Below, one piece after another: positions 1 through 5,060 of a DNA stretch of 5,402 nt. Source of the DNA: Actinomycetota bacterium. Lineage in GTDB: Bacteria; Actinomycetota; Acidimicrobiia; Spongiisociales; UBA11373. A program made the translations under genes and the position numbers. The stretch covers positions 1 to 5,402 of the forward strand of contig JAUYIV010000155.1 of NCBI GenBank assembly GCA_030688105.1, in the 5' to 3' direction. The notes under the pieces are model-generated. The model searched no databases. It had not been told where the DNA came from and saw only the letters and a list, made by a program, of their open reading frames with translations. Numbering within the stretch: the stretch's first letter is position 1; each line of letters begins with the position of its first letter.

Positions 1-1128
1 ATGGCCGACCTCCTCGAGGTGTTCAAGATGGATGAGCGGTTCCTCGCGGTGCTCCTCAGCCTGAGCCAGGAGCAGATCATCAAGACGAGCGGCCCCGGCA
101 CCATGTACGCCGACGAGGCGCTGATCGCCCAGAGCAACCTCGCCGAGTACCAGGAGTTGGTGGAGAACCCGAGGGCGGCGGCGATGCTCGACCGGCTGGT
201 CGTGGTGAAGGTGCCATTCGTCCTGTCGGTCCGGGATGAGATCCGCATCTATGAGAAGATGCTCTCCGGAGCGGATCTCGGCCGGCGCGACGTCTCTCCA
301 CTGGCCCTGCACACCGCGGCGACGTTCGCCGTCCTCACCCGCCTCGATCACCCCGGCGGCGGCATGCAGGGGCTGATCCGCAAGCTCCGCCTCTACGACG
401 GGCGCTACGGCAAGCACGGGGGGTCCGACGACGCCCGCAAACTGCGCGACAGGTCGCCCGACGAGGGGATGACCGGGCTCAGCCCTCGCTATGTGATCAA
501 CCGTCTCTCCCAGGTGGCCGGGAACACCAAGGGCTGCCTCGACGGGCTCGCGGTACTCGAAGCGCTCTGGGAGGGTCTCCCCCAGCGCGCCGGGTTCAGC
601 GAGGAGGAGCGGGAGCGCTGGGCCTCGCTGCTGACGGCGACGCAGTCCGAATACGACGAGATGGTCCAACTGGAGTTGCGCAAGGCCGCAGTGCTGGGTT
701 TCAAGGACTCGGCCGAGAGAATGGCCAAGACGGTGCGCGAGGAAATCGCCGCCTGGCGGTCCGAAGCCGATTCGGCGAACACGCCTACGCTGCGGCGGCT
801 CGAGCGGCTCATCGACGTCCCCCAATACGGGCGGGGGCGATTCCGTCGGGCTCTGGGCGCGGCGTTCGACCTGAAGGGACAGCGCGGCCGGCCGCTTCAC
901 ACCCGGCACCCACTGCTCGAGGAGGCGATCCAGCGCGCTCTCCTCCCGCCGTGGGCCGAAGTCTCCAGGTCACTCGACGACCAGTCGGAGAGCCTGGTCC
1001 AGGGGCTCCAGGCGACCGGATGGCGCAAGTCGTGCGCCGACCAGCTCGTCGAGTACGCCCACAAGTTCACCGGCTCCCGCCGCGACAGGCGCCAAGACGA
1101 AGAGAAGAAGCCGACATGGCATTCATGA
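1..1128 (+). CDS. prkA: PrkA-type AAA+ serine protein kinase, 3' part (5' end outside window)
   Basis: The 375 visible residues match the C-terminal part of the PrkA/YeaG family (usually about 630-645 aa), a cytoplasmic AAA+ protein linked to Ser phosphorylation, stress adaptation and sporulation control. Residues 11-75 are the end of the AAA+ core, including the YADE..IAQSN stretch (36-46) and VVKVPF (68-73). The PrkA C-terminal domain follows, with RIYEKML (82-88), KLRLYDG (128-134), the family signature DEGMTGLSPRYVINRLS (154-170), an EYDEM helix near 216 and a C-terminal helical segment ending in a basic/acidic tail. The details are closer to Bacillus-type PrkA than to Escherichia coli YeaG. 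The ATG at position 1 is an internal Met: the family has an RGM motif here, and Walker A/B are missing because they lie upstream. The stop is TGA at 1126-1128. The usual partners yeaH and spoVR do not follow; the next gene converges. Family assignment is firm; substrate is unknown. Confidence 0.93.
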   Translation: MADLLEVFKMDERFLAVLLSLSQEQIIKTSGPGTMYADEALIAQSNLAEYQELVENPRAAAMLDRLVVVKVPFVLSVRDEIRIYEKMLSGADLGRRDVSPLALHTAATFAVLTRLDHPGGGMQGLIRKLRLYDGRYGKHGGSDDARKLRDRSPDEGMTGLSPRYVINRLSQVAGNTKGCLDGLAVLEALWEGLPQRAGFSEEERERWASLLTATQSEYDEMVQLELRKAAVLGFKDSAERMAKTVREEIAAWRSEADSANTPTLRRLERLIDVPQYGRGRFRRALGAAFDLKGQRGRPLHTRHPLLEEAIQRALLPPWAEVSRSLDDQSESLVQGLQATGWRKSCADQLVEYAHKFTGSRRDRRQDEEKKPTWHS

Positions 1129-1131
1129 AGA

Positions 1132-1223
1132 CCCGCCTCCAGCCACCAGCCACCGCCTCCAGCCAGAGGCTGACGGCTGACCGCCTACCGCTGACGGCCA
1201 GAGAATCAAGAGTCAAGAAAGAG
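1132..1223. repeat. Degenerate heptameric tandem repeat array, left half
   Basis: A 7-bp periodicity runs from 3 nt after the prkA stop. Early units are CGCCTCC (1134), AGCCACC (1141 and 1148), CGCCTCC (1154) and AGCCAGA (1161). GGCTGAC occurs at 1168 and 1175, followed by CGCCTAC (1182) and CGCTGAC (1189). The last units are GAATCAA (1203) and GAGTCAA (1210). From 1154 ten consecutive units keep exact 7-nt register; the only slip is 1 nt near 1154. The unit changes gradually rather than being identical. A 7-nt period is incompatible with a constant reading frame and no gene is supported here. It resembles in design the STRR heptamers of heterocystous cyanobacteria; function is unknown. Confidence 0.75.
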
Positions 1224-1264
1224 CATCACGCTCATCTTGGCTCTTGACTCTTGATTCCCCTCTG
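1199..1264. terminator. Long AT-rich hairpin between convergent genes, candidate bidirectional terminator
   Basis: Bases 1203-1218 are perfectly complementary to 1242-1257 (16 bp, only 6 G/C pairs). If the outer end is paired with a 3-nt bulge at 1257-1259, CAGAG (1199-1203) also pairs with CTCTG (1260-1264), giving about 20 bp. The loop holds a smaller hairpin, GAGC (1221-1224) with GCTC (1230-1233). It lies between the stops of prkA (1126-1128) and pcnA (1314-1312), the right place to end both transcripts. Neither side has a T-tract, so this is not a classical intrinsic terminator; termination activity is an inference from position and structure. Each arm consists of heptad units of the surrounding array in opposite orientation. 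Confidence 0.5.
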
Positions 1265-1311
1265 ACGGGCGACGGGCGACAGCAATTCTCTTGCGGGAGG
1301 CGGGAGGCGGG
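1242..1311. repeat. Degenerate heptameric tandem repeat array, right half
   Basis: Ten 7-bp units in unbroken register end exactly at the base before the pcnA stop codon. The first two are TCTTGAC (1242) and TCTTGAT (1249), inverted copies of the GAGTCAA-type units at 1203-1216. Next come TCCCCTC (1256), TGACGGG (1263), CGACGGG (1270) and CGACAGC (1277). The array closes with TTGCGGG (1291) and two AGGCGGG units (1298, 1305). Between this array and the left array is an 18-nt loop (1224-1241) that breaks the register. Confidence 0.75.
1287..1308 (-). repeat. 22-bp dispersed repeat, copy after pcnA
   Basis: On the plus strand this reads TCTCTTGC followed by two GGGAGGC units. It matches 2802-2823 at 20 of 22 positions; the only differences are G versus T at the first base of each 7-mer (1295/2810 and 1302/2817). 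In the orientation of pcnA it lies 3 nt beyond the stop codon, as two GCCTCCC units followed by GCAAGAGA. Confidence 0.65.
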
Positions 1312-2709
1312 CTAACTCCCGATCCCCCGCTCCTGCGCCCACTGATCGAGCAGACGCAGCGCCTCCGCCTCGTCGTAGGGGCCTTCGTCGAGACGGTGCT
1401 CCAGCAGCAGGTCCATGGCCTCCCCCACCAGTGGGCCGGGGCCGATGCCGAGGTGCTCCATCACCCGGTTCCCGTCGATCGGCGGGCGGATGCGGTCGAT
1501 CTCCTCGCGGCTCCGCAGCTCGGCGATGCGGTCCTCCAACTCGCCGATGGCGCGCTGGATCTGTCGCTCGAGCTTTTCGTTGCGCGTCGTGACGTCGCAT
1601 CGCACCAGGGTGTTGAGCTGGTCCAGCAGCGGCCCGGCATCGCGGACGTACCGCCGCACTGCGCGGTCGGTCCACCCGAGCTTGAAGGTGTGCGGGCGCA
1701 TGTGCAGATACACGAGGCGTGCCACGGCCTCGACGTCGTCCTTCGGGTAGCGGAGGGCCCTCATCCGTGCCCGTGTCATCCGGGCGCCGACCACCTCGTG
1801 ATGGTGGAAGCTCACCCCGCCCTGCCCGAAGTCGCGGGTCTCCGGCTTGCCGACGTCGTGAAACAGTGCCGCCAGGCGAACGATGCGGTCCTCTCGAGGG
1901 CACTTCGCCACCACGGCGATGGTGTGGGCGAGGACGTCCTTGTGCTGGTGGAACGGGTCCTGCTCGACCGCCAGGGCGGGCAACTCGGGGATGAAGTGGT
2001 CGGCCAGACCGCTCTCGACGATCCCCCAAAGGCCCGCCTCGACGTCGTGCCCGGTGATGAGACGATCGAACTCGTCCCGGATTCGCTCGGCACTCACGAT
2101 TTCGAGCCGGCCCGCCATCGAGGCGGTCGCCGCCAGCGTCCCCTCCTCGGGGGCGAAGCCGAGCGTGGAGACGAATCTGAACAGACGCAGCATCCGCAGC
2201 GGGTCGTCGCCGAAGGAGACGTGCGGATCGAGCGGCGTGCGAAGCACCCCGGAACCGAGATCGACCAGGCCATCGTGGGGGTCGATCATCTCGGGCTCCG
2301 GGACCAGCCTCAGCGCGATCGCGTTGATGGTGAAGTCACGGCGCGACAAATCGGTCGCGAGGTCGTCGGAGAACGACACGACTGGCTTGCGGCTCTCCTC
2401 GCGGTAGACCTCGCTGCGGAAGGTGGTGATCTCGACGCTGATGCCGTCGACCGTGGCCCCTACCGTCCCGAACTCCTTGCCGATGGTCACCACCGCCTTG
2501 GCCCAACCCGTCAGCAGGTCGTGGATCTCGTCGGGCGAGGCACTGGTGGTGAAGTCGTACTCCTCGGTGCCGGTGGCGCGGTCGAGGAGGGCGTCGCGCA
2601 CGCTCCCTCCCACCAGGAACAGGTCGTGGCCCGCCCCACGGAATCGCTCGGCGACCCTGACGGGCACACCGTCGGCGCGCAAGAGCGGTTCGAGACGAGA
2701 CGGGATCAT
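1312..2709 (-). CDS. pcnA: CCA tRNA nucleotidyltransferase (HD-domain, actinobacterial type)
   Basis: This 465-residue class II nucleotidyltransferase adds or repairs the 3'-CCA of tRNAs from CTP and ATP without a nucleic acid template; it acts in the cytoplasm. The catalytic head carries LVGGSVRDALL (32-42), the metal-binding segment EYDFTT (50-55), RRDFTINAIA (123-132) and the template motif DDPLR (168-172) in the context LRMLRLFRF. ERIRDEFDRL (208-217) belongs to the neck. An HD-type segment follows with FHDVGKP (283-289) and HHHE (302-305), and a helical tail completes it. Length and motif order fit the actinobacterial CCA family (Rv3907c-like). The first carboxylate of the usual DxD is Glu50, a conservative swap. 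The ATG at 2709 was chosen because the GGSVRD motif then lies at the normal distance; an AAGG only 2 nt upstream is too close to be a good ribosome site. The gene converges on prkA and follows pilT in the same direction after 135 nt. Confidence 0.95.
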   Translation of the reverse strand: MIPSRLEPLLRADGVPVRVAERFRGAGHDLFLVGGSVRDALLDRATGTEEYDFTTSASPDEIHDLLTGWAKAVVTIGKEFGTVGATVDGISVEITTFRSEVYREESRKPVVSFSDDLATDLSRRDFTINAIALRLVPEPEMIDPHDGLVDLGSGVLRTPLDPHVSFGDDPLRMLRLFRFVSTLGFAPEEGTLAATASMAGRLEIVSAERIRDEFDRLITGHDVEAGLWGIVESGLADHFIPELPALAVEQDPFHQHKDVLAHTIAVVAKCPREDRIVRLAALFHDVGKPETRDFGQGGVSFHHHEVVGARMTRARMRALRYPKDDVEAVARLVYLHMRPHTFKLGWTDRAVRRYVRDAGPLLDQLNTLVRCDVTTRNEKLERQIQRAIGELEDRIAELRSREEIDRIRPPIDGNRVMEHLGIGPGPLVGEAMDLLLEHRLDEGPYDEAEALRLLDQWAQERGIGS

Positions 2710-2711
2710 TA

Positions 2712-2725
2712 CCTTTCAGACTCTA
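2712..2725 (-). promoter_or_regulatory. Possible -10 box and weak ribosome site of pcnA
   Basis: On the minus strand TAGAGT (2725-2720) fits the actinobacterial -10 pattern TANNNT. GAAAGG follows at 2717-2712, and the ATG begins at 2709. Transcription would start within a few bases of the start codon, giving a very short leader. No convincing -35 box is seen upstream, where the heptad array begins. The pattern is weak and could be chance. Confidence 0.3.
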
Positions 2726-2732
2726 AGTGAGG

Positions 2733-2760
2733 CGACACGCGATACGCGACACGCAAGAGA
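2733..2760. repeat. Heptameric tandem repeat (CGACACG type)
   Basis: Three 7-bp units, CGACACG (2733), CGATACG (2740) and CGACACG (2747), are followed in register by CAAGAGA (2754). They lie just upstream of the pcnA promoter region. The last unit is one arm of an inverted repeat with 2802-2809. The type matches the arrays in the prkA/pcnA spacer, including a CAAGAG core, although the unit differs. Confidence 0.65.
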
Positions 2761-2809
2761 TTCCGAAGAGCGAGGCCAGAAGCGAAACCCCCGCCGGCGC
2801 GTCTCTTGC
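2753..2809. repeat. 8-bp inverted repeat between pilT and pcnA
   Basis: GCAAGAGA (2753-2760) is perfectly complementary to TCTCTTGC (2802-2809), with 41 nt between them. It separates the two heptad blocks of this spacer. The architecture, a CAAGAG-type arm then a loop then CTCTTG with heptads outside, repeats that of the prkA/pcnA spacer, but the stem is shorter and the loop longer. It could end pilT transcription before pcnA; there is no T-tract. Confidence 0.4.
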
Positions 2810-2844
2810 TGGAGGCTGGAGGCTCGAAGCTGGCGGCCGGCCTG
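2802..2844. repeat. Heptameric repeat and 22-bp dispersed repeat, copy after pilT
   Basis: Units in 7-nt register are TCTTGCT (2804), GGAGGCT (2811 and 2818), CGAAGCT (2825), GGCGGCC (2832) and GGCCTGC (2839); the array ends on the pilT stop codon. Its first 22 bases (2802-2823) are the near-identical partner of 1287-1308. In pilT orientation, GCCTCCAGCC lies 21 nt past the stop; the same 10-mer occurs twice after prkA (1135-1144 and 1155-1164). Confidence 0.65.
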
Positions 2845-3927
2845 CTACTTCGCCTCCACCAGGCCGAGTTGCTGGGCACGGAGCTTGAGGTCGCCCGGGT
2901 TGGTGGCGTTGTGCATCGCCTCCTCGAAGCCGATCGTCCCGTTGCCGACCAGGCGCAGGATCGCTTGATCGAATGTCTCCATCCCGTAGTACGAGCCCTC
3001 GGCGATCACGTCGGGGATCTCGTGGGTAATCGCGGGATCGGCGATGCGCTCGGCCACCCGGTCGGTGTTGATCAGCATCTCGACGGCCGGAACGCGCCCC
3101 TTCCCATTCGCCGTAGGGATGAGCCGCTGGCTGAGGATCGCCTTCAGGGAACCGGCCAGCAGCAGCCGGATCTGATGCTGATGTTCCGGCGAGAAGAAAT
3201 CGACGATCCGGTTGATCGTCTCTGTGGCATTGAGAGTGTGCAGGGACGAGAGTACGAGGTGCCCGGTCGCTGCCGCCTTCAAGGCGGCGTCGATGGTCTC
3301 GACATCGCGCATCTCCCCGATGAGGATCACATCGGGATCCTGGCGGATGACCCGGCGCATCGCCTCCGCGAAGCTCCCGGTGTCGACGCCCACCTCGCGC
3401 TGGCTGACCATTGCCAGCTTGTCGTGATGCACGAATTCGACGGGATCTTCGACGGTGATGATGTTCACCCGACGGTTCGTGTTGATCCAGTCGACCAGTG
3501 AGGCGAGGGTCGTCGACTTTCCGGCTCCGGTCGGCCCGGTGACCAGGATCAGCCCGCGCCGCGAGGCAGCCAGCCGGGTGAGCACGGGGGGCAGCCCGAG
3601 CGAGCCGAAGTCACTGGTGGGAGGCCGCAGGGCGCGCAACGCGACGGTGACCTGCCCGCGCTGCCGGAAGGCGTTCACCCGGAAACGAGACCCGTCCTCC
3701 AGCCCATAGGCGAAGTCGGCCTCGTGCTTCTCCTTGAACTCGACGTGGAGTCGATCGGGCATGACCGAGCCCAGGTACGCCTCGACATCGGCGTCGGTCA
3801 GCGGCGGCTCGGAAAGGGTCCGCAGGTCGCCGTCGACGCGAATGGTCGGCGGTATGCCCGCTTTGAGATGGAGATCGGACGCCGACGCGGCCTGGGTTTC
3901 CGCGAGCAGCTCATCGATGGTGGGCAA
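2845..3927 (-). CDS. pilT: Type IV pilus retraction ATPase PilT
   Basis: PilT is the hexameric cytoplasmic ATPase that powers type IV pilus disassembly and retraction, at the inner membrane base of the pilus. From the TTG at 3927 it has 360 residues, close to the family's 345-360. The N-terminal domain has SDLHLKAG (17-24) and RVDGDL (30-35). The RecA-like domain carries Walker A GPTGAGKS (131-138), the Asp box ITVEDPVEFVH (157-167), Walker B VILIGEMRD (200-208) and the His box TGHLVLSSLH (221-230). With this start, Lys137, Glu205 and His230 fall one position after the Pseudomonas aeruginosa numbering, which is why TTG was preferred. An in-frame ATG at 4020 adds 31 non-conserved residues and overlaps the deacetylase gene by 41 nt; neither start has a good ribosome site. 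The region aligned with the retraction motif AIRNLIRE reads RVAERIAD (290-297). The gene follows the deacetylase in the same direction and is probably co-transcribed. Confidence 0.93.
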   Translation of the reverse strand: MPTIDELLAETQAASASDLHLKAGIPPTIRVDGDLRTLSEPPLTDADVEAYLGSVMPDRLHVEFKEKHEADFAYGLEDGSRFRVNAFRQRGQVTVALRALRPPTSDFGSLGLPPVLTRLAASRRGLILVTGPTGAGKSTTLASLVDWINTNRRVNIITVEDPVEFVHHDKLAMVSQREVGVDTGSFAEAMRRVIRQDPDVILIGEMRDVETIDAALKAAATGHLVLSSLHTLNATETINRIVDFFSPEHQHQIRLLLAGSLKAILSQRLIPTANGKGRVPAVEMLINTDRVAERIADPAITHEIPDVIAEGSYYGMETFDQAILRLVGNGTIGFEEAMHNATNPGDLKLRAQQLGLVEAK

Positions 3928-3979
3928 TTTCGCCGTCAGAAGTCTCTTCCCGGTTGCTCCCGTCGTATCGGCAGCGGTA

Positions 3980-4993
3980 TCAGGCCCCTTGAACCCCCTT
4001 CCAATGCTCGGAGATCTCATCGACGACCAACTCGATCGCCTGCAGCGCCCCCTTCGGTGACCTGGGTCCCGGAGCGAGCGCGGTGTGACCGGCCGCACCC
4101 AGCAGCGTCGCCGCCACGGAGGCCTCGAGTGCCGGGAGGTCGTAGCCGCCCTCGAGGAAGTAGATGACCGGGACTCCGAGGGTGGCGAGCGCGGCCGCCA
4201 TCCGCTGATAGTCGGCGGCCTCGAGAAGCAGCCCGGCAAGGGGGTCGTCACGATGGGCGTCGTATCCGGCGCTCACCAACAGGCGCGACGGCTCAAACTC
4301 GGACAGCACCGGGACGACGATCCGATCGAACGCCGCGGCATAGGCGTCCCCGGCGGTTCCCGCGGGAAATGGGATGTTGACGGTGCGGCCGCGGCCCGCA
4401 CCCCGACCGGTCTCGTCGAGCCAGCCCGTCCCGGGATAGAACGGAAACTCGTGGAGCGACACGTAGAGCACCTTCTCGTCGGTGTAGAACATGTCCTGGG
4501 TGCCATTGCCGTGGTGGACATCCCAATCGATGATGGCCACCCGGTCACCTCGTCCTCCGATGCGGTCCGCGGTGATCGCGACGTTGTTGAAGAGGCAGAA
4601 GCCCATCGCCCGTGCCTGGAGCGCGTGATGTCCCGGTGGCCTCACCGCCAGGAAGGCGACCGTGGCCTCGTTGGAGTCGATCGCCTCCAACGCTGCCAGT
4701 CCGGCGCCGACGGCTCGAAGGGCCGCGCTCCACGACTCGGGCACCGCCACGGTGTCGGGGTCGAGCGACCCGCCGCCGGCCGCGCAGAAGTCGCGGATCG
4801 CCGCCACATACGCCGCGTCGTGGACGCCGTGGAGGTCGTCCAGCGACGCCTGCGGCGCAGCCCGCTCCTCGACCTCGCCGCCCCACGCCCTCGCACCACG
4901 GAGGGCCGCCGCCAACCGCTCGGGCCGCTCCGGATGACCCCGCCCCGTGTCATGCCGCTCGAAGGCCGCGTGGTGAAACAGCAGTGGCCGCAT
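3980..4993 (-). CDS. Class II histone deacetylase / acetoin utilization (AcuC-like) family deacetylase
   Basis: This 337-residue protein belongs to the arginase/deacetylase superfamily: zinc-dependent enzymes that remove acetyl groups from lysines, polyamines or related amides in the cytoplasm. N-terminal marks are FHH (6-8) and HPERPERL (20-27). The active site is complete: RPPGHHA (118-124) with the paired histidines 122 and 123, DWDVHHGNGTQ (156-166) with zinc ligands Asp158 and His160, SAGYDAH (241-247) with Asp245, and EGGYDL (281-286) with the transition-state Tyr284. The ATG at 4993 was chosen because conserved sequence starts at once (MRPLLFHH); the frame stays open to 5245 but that extension is unconserved and crosses the next gene's start. 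A GTG lies immediately before the ATG, and GGGG overlaps it rather than forming a well-spaced ribosome site. pilT follows downstream. The family is certain; the substrate (AcuC-type acetyl-CoA synthetase, acetylpolyamine or other) is not decidable. Confidence 0.93.
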   Translation of the reverse strand: MRPLLFHHAAFERHDTGRGHPERPERLAAALRGARAWGGEVEERAAPQASLDDLHGVHDAAYVAAIRDFCAAGGGSLDPDTVAVPESWSAALRAVGAGLAALEAIDSNEATVAFLAVRPPGHHALQARAMGFCLFNNVAITADRIGGRGDRVAIIDWDVHHGNGTQDMFYTDEKVLYVSLHEFPFYPGTGWLDETGRGAGRGRTVNIPFPAGTAGDAYAAAFDRIVVPVLSEFEPSRLLVSAGYDAHRDDPLAGLLLEAADYQRMAAALATLGVPVIYFLEGGYDLPALEASVAATLLGAAGHTALAPGPRSPKGALQAIELVVDEISEHWKGVQGA

Positions 4994-5047
4994 CACCCCA
5001 CTCTGCCACGATGCGCGCCAGGATTCGGGGGGGCCGCGCCGCGCCGA

Positions 5048-5060
5048 TACCATCGCAGAC
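5048..5060 (+). promoter_or_regulatory. Candidate leaderless promoter: -10 box TACCAT
   Basis: TACCAT at 5048-5053 fits the actinobacterial TANNNT -10 consensus. It is followed by 7 nt (CGCAGAC) and then GTG at 5061. This spacing places the expected transcription start on or next to the G of the start codon, the hallmark of leaderless mRNA. No Shine-Dalgarno-like sequence precedes the GTG, which agrees. No clear -35 box is present; the upstream bases are a G run (5027-5033) and GC-rich DNA. The divergent gap to the deacetylase start is only 67 nt, so promoters for both genes must share it. Confidence 0.5.

Noticed and set aside
1..3. ATG at position 1 as the true start of prkA
   Set aside because: The residue aligns with an internal Met of the PrkA family, and the ATP-binding half is missing, so the window simply begins inside the gene.
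1113..1247. A small gene or yeaH remnant starting at the ATG at 1116 (MAFMKTRL...)
   Set aside because: The frame overlaps the prkA end and then reads through heptad repeats. It shows no DUF444-like sequence and has no ribosome site of note.
1204..1264. Classical rho-independent terminator
   Set aside because: The stem is strong but AT-rich and is followed by C-rich or mixed DNA on both strands, with no T-tract. It was kept only as a candidate non-canonical terminator.
1132..1311. CRISPR array
   Set aside because: Units are 7 bp with no unique spacers, and no cas genes are present.
1291..2730. A 479-codon plus-strand open frame antisense to pcnA
   Set aside because: It is the mirror of a GC-rich real gene whose minus-strand product carries all CCA-enzyme motifs. 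The plus-strand translation is low-complexity, matches no family I recognise, and starts inside the repeat array.
3928..4251. N-terminal extension of PilT to position 4251
   Set aside because: The added residues are Arg/Ser-rich, unlike any PilT, and overlap the end of the deacetylase gene in another frame. PilT homology begins at about 3927.
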